This document shows positions 17,159 through 26,559 of a stretch of 64,000 bases of DNA, in pieces. The position numbers were made by a program, and so were the translations under genes. The notes under the pieces were generated by a model. It was not told the DNA's origin. It worked only from the letters and a program-made list of their open reading frames with translations, and made no database searches. Source of the DNA: VFKU01 sp964620045 (GTDB lineage: Bacteria; Hydrogenedentota; Hydrogenedentia; Hydrogenedentales; GCA-2746185); assembly GCA_964620045.1 (NCBI GenBank), contig CAZUJL010000005.1, forward strand, positions 62,001 to 126,000, read 5' to 3'. The first letter of the stretch is position 1. Every line of letters begins with the position of its first letter.

Positions 17159-18643
17159 ATGTCGAAGTTGGAACGGATTTTTATTCCGGCATTGGCGATG
17201 GTGGCGATGTTGGGCGCCTGGCCGGCGGGGGCGGTGATCACGCGCGAAGTGGTGACCTCGGGGTTGAATACGCCGCTGCACGTGACCGCGCCGCCGGGGG
17301 ACACCGATCGTATTTTCGTGGTCCAGCGCGGCGGTCTCATCCGGATTATCGACAAAGATACCAATACCATTCTGGCGACGCCGTTCCTCAATGTGAACGA
17401 TTCGCCCAATACAAACGTTGATTCTCAGGGCGAAGGTGGGCTGCTTTCGATGGCCTTCCACCCCGACTACGCCACCAACGGTTATTTCTTCGTGTACTAC
17501 ACGGCGGATGTGAATCCCGGTGTCGGGAACGACTTTGGAACGCGCGTGTCCCGGTTTACGGTCACCGGAAATCCTGACGTCGCCGATCCAAACAGCGAAG
17601 TGGTTTTCTTCGAAATCGAGCAACCGTTTACGAACCATAACGGCGGCATGATCGCGTTCCGGCCGGGCGAAGTCAGCCAGAGCCTGTATATCGGCATGGG
17701 CGACGGCGGCTCCGGGTGTGACCCCAATGAATATGCCCAGAACCGCAACTCCAAGTTCGGCAAATTTCTGCGCGTGGATGTTAACTCCGGTCCCAGTGGC
17801 GATCTGGAGAATCCGTATGCGCCGTCGTCGAACCCCTTTGTCGGACAGTCCGGCGATGACCTGATTTGGAGCCTCGGCTGGCGCAATCCTTTCCGGTTCA
17901 GTTTCGACCGTTACACGGGTGACCTATACGTCGGCGACGTAGGCCAGGTAACACGCGAGGAAATCGACATCGAAGCCTTTGACGATCCCGGTGGCGGGAA
18001 CTACGGTTGGAACGCGCGCGAAGGAATTATTGCGGCGCCGTGCACAAATGCAGAGCCGACCCTGCCCGGCATGATCAATCCGGTATACGACTACGACCAC
18101 AACGGCAACGGCGCGAGCGTGTCCGGCGGTAATGTGTATCGCGGCATTAAATACGCGAGCCTGTACGGCCGATATTTCTTCGCAGACTTCGTCACCGGTG
18201 TGGTTTCGTCGTTCGTCTATGAAGACGGCGCCGTCACAGGATTTCAGGACAATTCCGCCGTGCTGAATCCCAGCGATACAAGCATTGCGGGTTTCGGTGA
18301 AGACGGCGAAGGCGACATCTATATCATCGAGTACGGCGGTACTCTTTCGCGCATCACCGATCCCGCTTCGCCCGGCATGGACTTCGACCAGGACTTGCTC
18401 GAAGACCAGTACGAGACCAATACCGGCACCTTTGTTTCGGTGACGGACACCGGGTCGGATCCGAACGACATCGACAGCGACAACGATGGTGTGATCGACG
18501 GGACCGAAGTGGAATTGGGCACCGATCCCAACGATCCCTTCGATTTCCCGACGTTGCCGATGTCGCAGACCTGGATGGTGCTGGGCATTACGACGGCGAT
18601 GGCCTTGGCGGGGCTGTGGTTCTGGCGTCGCCGCGCAGTCTAA
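17159..18643 (+). CDS. Exported PQQ-dependent aldose sugar dehydrogenase-like protein with C-terminal sorting tail
   Basis: Beta-propeller of the glucose/sorbosone dehydrogenase family (Asd/YliI type), expected to oxidise sugars in the envelope with PQQ. ATG 17159 has GGAGG 7 bases upstream and starts a signal peptide ending AWPAGA. Family segments: LNTPLHVTAPPGDTDRIFVVQRGG, HNGGMIAF, YIGMGDGGSGCDP, WSLGWRNPFRFSFD, GNYGWNAREG. After the propeller (about residue 430) come acidic TSP3-like calcium motifs (DSDNDGVIDGTE). The last 28 residues are LPMSQTW, a hydrophobic helix and Arg-Arg-Arg, an exosortase-type sorting signal; an exosortase gene lies 2.2 kb downstream. It overlaps recG by 4 bases tail to tail. 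Catalytic residues were not verified one by one. Confidence 0.82.
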   Translation: MSKLERIFIPALAMVAMLGAWPAGAVITREVVTSGLNTPLHVTAPPGDTDRIFVVQRGGLIRIIDKDTNTILATPFLNVNDSPNTNVDSQGEGGLLSMAFHPDYATNGYFFVYYTADVNPGVGNDFGTRVSRFTVTGNPDVADPNSEVVFFEIEQPFTNHNGGMIAFRPGEVSQSLYIGMGDGGSGCDPNEYAQNRNSKFGKFLRVDVNSGPSGDLENPYAPSSNPFVGQSGDDLIWSLGWRNPFRFSFDRYTGDLYVGDVGQVTREEIDIEAFDDPGGGNYGWNAREGIIAAPCTNAEPTLPGMINPVYDYDHNGNGASVSGGNVYRGIKYASLYGRYFFADFVTGVVSSFVYEDGAVTGFQDNSAVLNPSDTSIAGFGEDGEGDIYIIEYGGTLSRITDPASPGMDFDQDLLEDQYETNTGTFVSVTDTGSDPNDIDSDNDGVIDGTEVELGTDPNDPFDFPTLPMSQTWMVLGITTAMALAGLWFWRRRAV

Positions 18644-20715
18644 TAACTTAACGCATCATTGCGCGCGAGAGCGGTTGCCAAGGCAGCATGCTCTCGCGCG
18701 TTTAGTTCAGGATCGCGCGCGATGAGCGTTTCCGCATCGCGCCGGGCCGCGAGCAGCAGGTGTGTGTCGCGCAGCAGATCCGCCGCGCGCAGGCCGCTGA
18801 CGCCCGCTTGCCGATCGCCGAAGACTTCGCCCGGCCCGCGCAGCACGAAATCCTCTTCGGCAATGCGGAAGCCGTCGTGCGTGCGACAGAGCACATCGAT
18901 GCGCGCGCGGCCTTCGTCCGTGGAGGCCTTGCCCGCCAGAAAACAGCGGCCGGGATGCGCGCCGCGGCCGACGCGTCCGCGCAACTGGTGTAGCTGTGTG
19001 AGACCGAAGCCCGCCGCTTCTTCGATGAGGATAATCGTGGCGCCGGGCGCGTCCACGCCGACTTCGACGACGGTCGTGCCAACAAGCACATCCAGCGCGC
19101 CTTTTCGGAAGGCTTCGAGCGTCTCGTCTTTTTCTTCGGCGTCCATGCGACCATGCACGAGTCCACAGCGCAGACCCTTCAGCGGACTATCCGTCAATTC
19201 CTTAAATCGCTCCAGTATGCCGGCGGCGCTCTTCGCGGAGGTCTCGATGCGCGGGCACACGATGTAGGCCTGCCGGCCTTCACGCGCCTCGTCGTGAATC
19301 GCGTCGTACACTTTCGCCACGCCCTTGGCCGTCACGGTCGCGGTTTCCACGGGACGCCGCCCCGGCGGCAGATCGCGGATCACGGTCAGGTCCATGGCTC
19401 CGTATAGCGTGAGCGCGAGCGTGCGCGGGATCGGCGTCGCCGTCATGTGCACGCGATCGGGCGCGATGCCTTTTTGCGCGAGGCGTTCGCGCTGGTCGAC
19501 GCCAAACCGGTGCTGTTCATCCACGATCACGAGCCCAAGCCGATGAAAGTGCGTGGAGGCCTCGAAGAGCGCGTGTGTGCCGACGACCATGTGCGCGTAT
19601 CCGCTGCTGATCGCGGTGCGTGCGTCGGCGGGACTGTTCGACGTGAGCAGGACAACGCGGATACCGAGCGGTGCGAGACGCTCGACCGCCGTGCGGTAAT
19701 GCTGCGTTGCGAGCAGTTCGGTGGGCGCCATCAGCGCGGCCTGATAGCCGCCATCCACGCAGGCGGCCGCGGCCATGAACGCCACAAGCGTCTTGCCGCA
19801 GCCGACGTCGCCCTGCACGAGGCGCGCCATGGGGCGCGGCGCGGCCATGTCGGTCAGAATTTCGGATATCGCCGCATCCTGCCCCGGCGTCAACGTGAAC
19901 GGCAGGCTGCCGCGTAATGCCGTGAGCATTTGGCCGTCGACCGCGTGCGCGATACCGGCCGGTTCGTGGCGGCGGGCGCGTTCCCGCATCACGCCGGCCT
20001 GCAGCACGAGCAACTCTTCGTAGGCGAACCGTTCCTGCGCGCGATGCGCTTGCTCCATGCCCTCGGGAAAATGCGCGGCGCGCAGCGCGTCGGTGGCCGT
20101 ATCAAAACCGTGTGCATGGGCCAGCGCGGGGGGCACGGCGTCTTCGATCGCCACGCCCGCGTCAAGGGCCGCATGAATCCAGGGCCGTAGCGTGCGTTGC
20201 GAGATGCCTTCGGTGAGTGGATAGATCGGCACGATGCGCCCGATGTGCAGCCGATCTTCGGCTTCACCCGTGCAGATCTCGTAATCCGGATTGCGCAGGG
20301 CCGGCCCGCCGAATTTTCCGACGAGTCCACTGAGGTACACCTGCGCGCCCGGCTGAAAATTGCGCGCAAGATAGCTTTGTCCAAACCAGACGGCCTTGAT
20401 GCGGCCGGTGTTGTCCTCAAGCGTGAGTTCGGCGAGCGACATGCGCCCGCGCAGTCGCACGACGCGACTCGTCACGACCGTTCCGAGTACCTGGACGCGA
20501 TCGCCTTCGTTTACGCTCGTGATCGGCGTCAGGTTTCGGCGATCCTCGTGGCGGCGCGGGAAGTGTCGCAATAGATCGCCGACGGTGGCGATGCCCAGCC
20601 GCGCGAGCGCCTCCACGCGTTTAGGGCCGACACCGCTCAGCGCGGCAACGGGAGAGTCGGCCGACAGGGGGAGCGGCTCCGGCGTAAGTGCGGCAGCATT
20701 GGCACGGCGTGGCAT
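18640..20715 (-). CDS. recG: ATP-dependent DNA helicase RecG
   Basis: Branch-migrating helicase that remodels stalled replication forks. The 691-aa length is normal. N-terminal wedge region: helix-hairpin-helix-like VAALSGVGPKRVEAL (23-37), PRRHEDR, and an OB fold to about 150. Helicase motifs: Walker A GDVGCGKT (302-309), DEQHRFG from 399, MTATPIPRTL, VVEVGVDAPGA, and Q-x-R region HQLRGRVGRG. ATG 20715 start. It stands alone on the minus strand between plus-strand genes and overlaps the tail of the sugar dehydrogenase by 4 bases. No regulation is visible. Confidence 0.97.
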   Translation of the reverse strand: MPRRANAAALTPEPLPLSADSPVAALSGVGPKRVEALARLGIATVGDLLRHFPRRHEDRRNLTPITSVNEGDRVQVLGTVVTSRVVRLRGRMSLAELTLEDNTGRIKAVWFGQSYLARNFQPGAQVYLSGLVGKFGGPALRNPDYEICTGEAEDRLHIGRIVPIYPLTEGISQRTLRPWIHAALDAGVAIEDAVPPALAHAHGFDTATDALRAAHFPEGMEQAHRAQERFAYEELLVLQAGVMRERARRHEPAGIAHAVDGQMLTALRGSLPFTLTPGQDAAISEILTDMAAPRPMARLVQGDVGCGKTLVAFMAAAACVDGGYQAALMAPTELLATQHYRTAVERLAPLGIRVVLLTSNSPADARTAISSGYAHMVVGTHALFEASTHFHRLGLVIVDEQHRFGVDQRERLAQKGIAPDRVHMTATPIPRTLALTLYGAMDLTVIRDLPPGRRPVETATVTAKGVAKVYDAIHDEAREGRQAYIVCPRIETSAKSAAGILERFKELTDSPLKGLRCGLVHGRMDAEEKDETLEAFRKGALDVLVGTTVVEVGVDAPGATIILIEEAAGFGLTQLHQLRGRVGRGAHPGRCFLAGKASTDEGRARIDVLCRTHDGFRIAEEDFVLRGPGEVFGDRQAGVSGLRAADLLRDTHLLLAARRDAETLIARDPELNAREHAALATALARNDALSY

Positions 20716-20856
20716 GGAAATCGATTCCCCCGAATCGGCGCGCGGACGCGGGTCCGCGAATGCTGCGTATTGTAACCGCGGCGCGTGTGCGATGCCATGC
20801 CGGTTGGGGCGGAGGCGCGCGCGTTGGTAAACTTACGGGATTGCGGAGCGACGATT

Positions 20857-21798
20857 GTGTCCGACGTAAATACATCGACTGTGCCACCCAATGCCGAGGC
20901 CGCGCCCGACGACGACGCAAGACCCTCGCCGCGTGCGGCGGTGGTGCGTTTCGTCGCGGCCTTTGTCGTATTGGTGATGGTGTTCCTGGTCGGCTACCGC
21001 TACGCGATGGACACCCGCGCCAACATCTGGTACCTCTTTCAGGTCGCGCGGCACACGGCCGCCGCGTTGACCCTCGCCGGCGACGGGGCAGACGTGGAGC
21101 CGCTGCACGAGGGCAGCCCGATCAGCCGCCGGGCCGATTTGATCCAATGGCAGGCGGAACGCGACAAGAAACCCGCGCCGGCCACCGTGCCCGAAGGCCC
21201 GATCACGGCGTGGGAATCGTGGCAGTGGAAGGCCTATTCCGCGATCCGCGAGGGCAGTTCCATCGCCGAAGACGGTCCCGTCGTGCGTTTTGTCTTGGCG
21301 AAGGGCGCGACCGCGCGGACGGAAGATGTCCGCGCTGAGCTGGAGCGCGTGCGGGCCGAGGCGCGCACCTCGGGCGCGGATCGCACGAAAGAAATCGCCG
21401 CGCTCAACGCACAACTCCAGGGCATCGCGGCGGAGCAGAACGCGATTGCGGACACAGCCGCGCGCAACCGCGCCGCCCGCGGCACGCAGTTCGCCTTTCA
21501 TGTGGTGCCCGATTGCGGCGCGATTCCGTCGATGTCGATTTTTCTGGCGGCTGTGTTGGCTTTCCCGGCGGCGTGGTGGAAACGCGGCGTCGGCGCGTTC
21601 GGCGGCCTCATAATTTTGTACGGCATCAACATCCTTCGCCTCGGCACGTTGGGATATATCGGCGCGATCGACAACTCGCCCGGCCGCAAATGGTTCACCT
21701 TCACGCACGAATACGTCTGGCAGGGCATCTTCATTGTGTTTGTCGTCGCGGTGTGGATGCTGTGGGTCGAATGGCTCGTGAGGCCGCGGCGCACATGA
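20857..21798 (+). CDS. xrtH: Exosortase, XrtH type, with long extramembrane insert
   Basis: Membrane transpeptidase thought to recognise and cleave C-terminal LP/IPTL-type sorting tails. The C-terminal part has the exosortase catalytic set: Cys220 in PDCGAIPSM, Arg261 in INILRLGTLG, His284 in FTHEYVW, spread over membrane helices, and closely resembles the XrtH subgroup. Start at GTG 20857 (GGAG 8 bases upstream) gives 313 aa; GTG 20785 or ATG 20797 would add a non-membrane leader. Unusual is the region between the first helix (about 31-49) and Cys220: about 165 residues, charged, with a coiled-coil-like stretch near 150-200, far more than I recall for XrtH. The next gene overlaps by ATGA and encodes the usual XrtH partner. 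Candidate substrates are at 17159-18643 and 49288-50492. Confidence 0.8.
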   Translation: MSDVNTSTVPPNAEAAPDDDARPSPRAAVVRFVAAFVVLVMVFLVGYRYAMDTRANIWYLFQVARHTAAALTLAGDGADVEPLHEGSPISRRADLIQWQAERDKKPAPATVPEGPITAWESWQWKAYSAIREGSSIAEDGPVVRFVLAKGATARTEDVRAELERVRAEARTSGADRTKEIAALNAQLQGIAAEQNAIADTAARNRAARGTQFAFHVVPDCGAIPSMSIFLAAVLAFPAAWWKRGVGAFGGLIILYGINILRLGTLGYIGAIDNSPGRKWFTFTHEYVWQGIFIVFVVAVWMLWVEWLVRPRRT

Positions 21799-22367
21799 CC
21801 GAGGCGCGCTCGCGCGGGGCCGTCGCGCTGTTCCTGCTCAAGTTCGCGCTGTTCGCGGCGGCATTGCTGGGGCTGTGGTGGTGGCTGCTGCAACCTTCGT
21901 ATGTCTGGGCCGCGGGGCAGGTCGCCGGCGTGCTGATTCGCTACGTCATGGGCGTGGACCTCGAAGGCATGCGTGTCGACGTGGACAGCCGCGGCGTGCT
22001 GAACACGATGACGTCCTTGGTGTACCTCCACAACGGCGACAAGGCGCAGATCAACGTCGCGTTCCTCGTGGCGAATCTTCCGGCATACGTGGCGCTCGTG
22101 CTGGCGACGGCCGGGATCACGTGGATGCACCGGCTGCGCGCGATCGCTTACGGCGGCGCGATTTTGTTTGCCGGTCACGTCGTATTTCTCGTAGTCATGT
22201 TCACCTTTGCGCGGAAGGTGCAGGCCGCGCCGGAAGTGCCGACCGCCTTCGGCATTTTTGTGATGACGCTGCCGTTTCTGCTCTGGATCGTGTTCGCGTA
22301 TTGGGAGCGCGCATCCGCCTGGTTCGAGGGGACCGCGGAATCTCCCAAAAATCCGCCTGCAGCCTAA
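21795..22367 (+). CDS. Exosortase H-associated membrane protein
   Basis: A 190-aa membrane protein with helices at about residues 10-29, 33-50, 88-107, 115-137 and 150-166. Its start ATG overlaps the exosortase stop (ATGA at 21795-21798), a sign of coupled translation. Its length, topology and place match the small membrane protein usually found beside XrtH; between helices 2 and 3 there is one extramembrane segment (MGVDLEGMRVDVDSR...). Its biochemical role is not known to me; it probably helps sorting-tail processing. Confidence 0.7.
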   Translation: MTEARSRGAVALFLLKFALFAAALLGLWWWLLQPSYVWAAGQVAGVLIRYVMGVDLEGMRVDVDSRGVLNTMTSLVYLHNGDKAQINVAFLVANLPAYVALVLATAGITWMHRLRAIAYGGAILFAGHVVFLVVMFTFARKVQAAPEVPTAFGIFVMTLPFLLWIVFAYWERASAWFEGTAESPKNPPAA

Positions 22368-22408
22368 AAGCGCACGGTTCCGAATAAAGGCAAATGTTGC
22401 GAGGTAGG

Positions 22409-22435
22409 AACAGAAGACCTTCTGCGGCTTCTGTT
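22409..22435. other. Inverted repeat upstream of the next membrane protein gene
   Basis: AACAGAAG (22409-22416) and CTTCTGTT (22428-22435) form a perfect 8-bp stem, 26 bases before ATG 22462. It could be a weak terminator for the exosortase pair or a leader hairpin; there is no T-run. Confidence 0.3.
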
Positions 22436-22461
22436 AGGATTAAGGCGGTGGTGAGGCGCGT

Positions 22462-23283
22462 ATGCAGAAGTTAGCCGTAGTCTATAGCGTCGCGGGGCTG
22501 GTGCTGTTCGGAGCCCTGTTCGCCGTATTCGCGTTGGCGGGCATCGGCCGTCCGGCCGTCGCCACGCCGGAAGTGACCGCCACCACCATGCCCGAGTCCG
22601 ACGGGCCTGCCCGCAATCCGCTGGACTTCGTGCCGCCGGAGATGGAAGCCGGCCGCACCTATCGCATTTCGCACGACCTGCCCATCTACGACAAGCCGGA
22701 TACGGCCACCGCACAGCGCGAAACCTTGCCCGCCGGTGGTTTTTTCACCGCGGTCTACACGCTTACAGACGTGCCCGGCCCGTGGACGCAGATTACTGTC
22801 AACAACGGCTTCCGCGACTACAACATGTACCTGCTGGGCACGGACCTGCGCTGGAAGATCATCACGGCGGTCTATTCGGACGACGAGCAGCGCGATCAAC
22901 GCATTGAAGCGATGATGAAGATCATGCGCGATTCAACGGCCGCGAAGCGCGCTCAACGCGAAGCAATGGAAGCCGTGGAAGAGGAAGTGACGGAGGCGCC
23001 GACTTTCTCCGAATGGTGGGCCGATCGCGCGGAACGCATGGGCGGCGCGACGGTTGCCAACTTCGTGGTGGCGGGTCTGGCATCGGTCATTCTGACGGTA
23101 TCGATTCTCGGCTCGATTGTGGCGCTGACGCTATTGCGGCGTGAACACGAGTGGTCGCGTCCTGCAGCGTCATACGACGAAGACGCGATCGACCTTCAGC
23201 CCGAGGACGAGGATCCCTTTACGTATTCCAAAGGCGGAAGTGCGTACGCCGCGCACGACGACGAGGATCCGCGCCGCGCATGA
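22462..23283 (+). CDS. Hypothetical two-helix membrane protein with SH3-like extramembrane domain
   Basis: A 273-aa protein of unknown function. N-terminal helix at about 5-27, an extramembrane region that includes an SH3b-like stretch (about 63-125: PIYDKPDTATAQRETLPAGG...GPWTQITV), a helical charged part (about 145-190), a second helix at about 200-223 and an acidic cytoplasmic tail. Both ends inside with a periplasmic middle is the likely topology. Its stop overlaps the next start as ATGA (23280-23283), so it is coupled to the GT-C-like protein and may assist it. Confidence 0.65.
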   Translation: MQKLAVVYSVAGLVLFGALFAVFALAGIGRPAVATPEVTATTMPESDGPARNPLDFVPPEMEAGRTYRISHDLPIYDKPDTATAQRETLPAGGFFTAVYTLTDVPGPWTQITVNNGFRDYNMYLLGTDLRWKIITAVYSDDEQRDQRIEAMMKIMRDSTAAKRAQREAMEAVEEEVTEAPTFSEWWADRAERMGGATVANFVVAGLASVILTVSILGSIVALTLLRREHEWSRPAASYDEDAIDLQPEDEDPFTYSKGGSAYAAHDDEDPRRA

Positions 23284-24827
23284 GCGATGGCCTGCGGCAC
23301 GAGTGGTCCCGCGGGCGTGACGTGTGGGTATTTGCGTGTCTCTACTCGCTCGTGCTGCTGTTACTGAACTATTGGAACGGCTTTCACGTTGGCATCAACG
23401 ATTTCTGGGCCAACTACTACCAGGCCGACAATCAGGATTTCAGCGACGCCGCGACCTTATACGACGGCTTTTTCCCGATCGGATATCCCACCCTGCTGCG
23501 GATGCTGCCGGGGGACGACTATGTCGAAGCAGGCTTTCTGATTGCGGCGGCTTGCCGCATGCTGCTGATCGGCGGCTTCGGCACCATCGCCTTGCGCTAT
23601 CTCCCGGGCACGTGGGCGCTCGCGGCCACCGGCGCCTTCGCGATTCTCCCGCGTGTATTCGAGAACGTGTTTTCTCCCGCCGCGGACCTGCCGATGATCG
23701 TGTTGGGGATTGCCGGCGCAGGCCTTCTGCTGCTGGCAGGCAACCCGGATCGCCCGCGACAGACGCGCGTCGCGCTGTGGATCGGGGCCGGTGTGTTGTT
23801 CGGGTATTCGGGGCTCATTCGCCAACACGGGCTTGTGCTGGCCGCCGGATTCATGCTCGGCGCGGTCCTCACGCGGCCGCGTGATTTCTTTTATGTGCTG
23901 CTGTGCGGCGTGATGTGTACGGCGGCGTATTTCCCGCAGTTTATCGTGAACGTCCGCACGGGCCACGGCCTGTTTGAGACGATGCAGTACGTGAACGTGT
24001 ACAAGATGATGCACGGCGTCGAGTTGCGCGACGTGCCGCTCGATCTCGCGCCCGATCTGCGCAAAATCATCAGCGAAGACCCGGTACGGTTTTTTGCCGA
24101 GTGGTCGCGCTACGTCTTCGGAATGGCGCCCGTGCTGATACCCGCCTTGCTGGCCTCGCTCGCCATGCGTGATCCGGTCTTGCGCCGTCTGGGGCGCATC
24201 GTGTTGATCGCGGGCGTGCCGTATCTCGCCGCGGTTGCGCTGGGATGGAGTTCGCGCGCGGTGCTGCCCATGATCCCCTGGGCCGTATTGCTGACGGCGT
24301 GTCTTGTGCAGCGCACGCAGGCGTATGTGTCCATACGCGTCGGGCGCGGAATGTTGTTCAACGCCGTGGTCGGCGCCAGCGTGTTGGTCATCGCGGCGCT
24401 GGCATCGGAAACGAACGCCGGACTCGTGCGCGGGTATCTGCTGGATCACCATCGCTACAGTGAAGTCGAGAAGACGGTCGTCGGGCAGGGGCTGGTGCAT
24501 CCCAAGCAGTTGTATGCGACCGACGGGAATTTGTATCTGCCGCTCACGCCGCCGCATTGGCCGTATTTTGACGGCACCTGGGCGCACTACTCGTTGTATC
24601 AATACAATGAGCGTTATCCGCGCCTGAACGTGAAGTCGGTGGCTGGGTTTGCACACGATTGCGCGCGGCAGGGCATCACGCACATCGCGCTCGCCGGGAA
24701 CGCGCTCGAGGTCGGCCCGGCGCTGGGTGAATTGTTGAAGAACCCCGGCATGTATCCGGAATTCGAATACGTGGGCGAGGTGGGGAACTACGCGTTGTTT
24801 CGCCGGCGCGTGATTAACGGGCGGTGA
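23280..24827 (+). CDS. Polytopic membrane protein, GT-C glycosyltransferase-like
   Basis: A 515-aa protein with about ten to eleven membrane helices and a soluble C-terminal domain of about 110 residues. The layout (first helix, then an acidic-containing loop GINDFWANYYQADNQDFSDAATLYDGFFPIGYP) resembles GT-C lipid-linked-sugar glycosyltransferases, though no exact family signature was recognised. Start ATG 23280 overlaps the upstream stop. It converges with the TMTC-like gene, the two tails overlapping by 14 bases. Related to protein or glycan glycosylation by inference only. Confidence 0.6.
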   Translation: MSDGLRHEWSRGRDVWVFACLYSLVLLLLNYWNGFHVGINDFWANYYQADNQDFSDAATLYDGFFPIGYPTLLRMLPGDDYVEAGFLIAAACRMLLIGGFGTIALRYLPGTWALAATGAFAILPRVFENVFSPAADLPMIVLGIAGAGLLLLAGNPDRPRQTRVALWIGAGVLFGYSGLIRQHGLVLAAGFMLGAVLTRPRDFFYVLLCGVMCTAAYFPQFIVNVRTGHGLFETMQYVNVYKMMHGVELRDVPLDLAPDLRKIISEDPVRFFAEWSRYVFGMAPVLIPALLASLAMRDPVLRRLGRIVLIAGVPYLAAVALGWSSRAVLPMIPWAVLLTACLVQRTQAYVSIRVGRGMLFNAVVGASVLVIAALASETNAGLVRGYLLDHHRYSEVEKTVVGQGLVHPKQLYATDGNLYLPLTPPHWPYFDGTWAHYSLYQYNERYPRLNVKSVAGFAHDCARQGITHIALAGNALEVGPALGELLKNPGMYPEFEYVGEVGNYALFRRRVINGR

Positions 24828-26493
24828 GTTTCGCGCGCGCACGGTCGCGCGCAATGGCGGCGTCCGTTGAGCGGCCCTGCATCACGTAAAAATCCGCCAG
24901 CAACTGCAGGCCTCGGCCGGTTTCGTCAGGGGATTCCACAGCCTTTTCCAGAATGGCCACGGCATCGTCGATCTTGTTCTTGCCGCCGAGCAATGCCGCC
25001 AGATTCAGCGCGGGGGCATAGGCATCCGGTTCGAACTCCAGCGCCTTGCGGAATGCGGCCTCGGCGCCCTTGCTGTCGCCCCGCATGCGCAGCGCGGAGC
25101 CCAGGTTCGACCACGCCTCGGGAGACTTCGGGTCGTACTCCAGCGCCGCGCGCGTGTGGCGCTCTGCCGCCTCCGGCTGCTGATCCATCAAATGGATCAC
25201 GGCGAGCTGGATGCGCGCGGGCACGTTGTCCGGACGCACTTCGACCGCGTGGGAGAAAAGCGAAAACGCGTTGCGCCAGTAGGATTGTTGCGCCCAGGTA
25301 AGCACGCACAATCCAGCCGTGATCAGCACGAGCAAGCCCGCGCGGACGGCGCGCTGTGGCGGCAACGCGCGAGAAAGGTCTGCGTACAGTTGCACGCCGA
25401 TCACGAGGAGTCCGAGCAGCGGTATGTACATGTAGCGATCGGCCATGGCCTGAAACCCGACCTGGATCAGGCCGATCGTGGGCAGTAGCACGACGAGAAA
25501 CCAGCACCAACCGATGAGCAGCGCGGGTTGCCGCTTGCGCAGTGCAAAGAGCAAGGCCGTGATCACCAGCAGGAAGCCGCCCGCCGCGACGCCGTGCCAC
25601 ACCGGCCGCGATTCGCCAGGATGCGGATAGGGGATGTAGAGGTTCACCGGCCAGATCGTGTGAGTCACATAGCCGACATACGCCGACAGCGCGTTGTTGA
25701 TGCGCGCGCCGAGAGATATCGGCGCCAGAGACTCCATCGCGCCACCGGAGCGTTGCACGATGATCGTGATGCCGCTGAACACGACAACAAGCAGGAACAG
25801 CGGGATTTTTTCCGCGAGGAGCAGCAGGCGTTGGCGCCGCCGCGCCGCGGGGTCGCCGTGTTGCGCGACGCGGGCGAGGGGCCAGTAATCGAGCAGCATG
25901 AGGACCACGGGGAAAGTAACCGCGACCGGCTTCGACAGGAATGAGCAGATGAAGGCCAGCAGCACCGGCAGGTAACGCCAGCGCGAGGGCCGCGCCACGT
26001 ACCTAACGTAGGCGAAGAGACCAAGGAACCAGAACAGCGCGCACAACAGGTCTTTGCGGCTGGACACCCACGATACGGACTCGACGTGCAGCGGGTGGAT
26101 GGCGAAGAGAAGTCCGATCGCGAAGGCGGCCGTGCGGCGCGCGGACAGGCGCATGCACAGAAAATAGACCAGCAGCGCGTTCAGCGCGTTCAGCACGATG
26201 TTCGTGGCGTGGTGCCCGCGCGGATCAATGCCGAACAGCGACACGTCGATCATGTGCGAGATCCACGTGAACGGGTGCCAGTTCGCCGCGTGGCCGGTCG
26301 TGAAGGCCCACGCGATGCCCGCGGGCGTGAGGCCCTGGCGGACCTGGCGATTGCCGGTGACGTAGAGCGCATCGTCGAACGGGAGAAGCTCGTTGCCGAG
26401 CGAACGGAGATACAGCGCGATGGCCGTGATAAGAATCACGATCGGTGGCAATACGGCGGCCAACACGGAGCGTTGACGATCGGACAACTGCAT
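24814..26493 (-). CDS. TMTC-like membrane protein with C-terminal TPR repeats
   Basis: Polytopic protein of 559 aa: about ten membrane helices, then TPR repeats from about residue 425 (YWRNAFSLFSHAVEV.., PEAWSNLGSALRMRGDSKGAEAAFRKALEFEPDAYAPALNLA). The first extramembrane loop has FDDALYVTGNRQVRQGLT and, later, HPLHVESVSWVSSRKDLL, both typical of bacterial relatives of the TMTC O-mannosyltransferases (GT-C fold). It probably transfers sugar from a lipid carrier to exported proteins, by inference. Start set at ATG 26493. A paralogue lies at 44556-46190. Confidence 0.75.
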   Translation of the reverse strand: MQLSDRQRSVLAAVLPPIVILITAIALYLRSLGNELLPFDDALYVTGNRQVRQGLTPAGIAWAFTTGHAANWHPFTWISHMIDVSLFGIDPRGHHATNIVLNALNALLVYFLCMRLSARRTAAFAIGLLFAIHPLHVESVSWVSSRKDLLCALFWFLGLFAYVRYVARPSRWRYLPVLLAFICSFLSKPVAVTFPVVLMLLDYWPLARVAQHGDPAARRRQRLLLLAEKIPLFLLVVVFSGITIIVQRSGGAMESLAPISLGARINNALSAYVGYVTHTIWPVNLYIPYPHPGESRPVWHGVAAGGFLLVITALLFALRKRQPALLIGWCWFLVVLLPTIGLIQVGFQAMADRYMYIPLLGLLVIGVQLYADLSRALPPQRAVRAGLLVLITAGLCVLTWAQQSYWRNAFSLFSHAVEVRPDNVPARIQLAVIHLMDQQPEAAERHTRAALEYDPKSPEAWSNLGSALRMRGDSKGAEAAFRKALEFEPDAYAPALNLAALLGGKNKIDDAVAILEKAVESPDETGRGLQLLADFYVMQGRSTDAAIARDRARAKLTAR

Positions 26494-26559
26494 GCGAGGC
26501 CCCCGTGCCGCGTGGACGGATAGTGTGGCACTGCGCGCGCCGCGTTGCAACGCGCGGCT

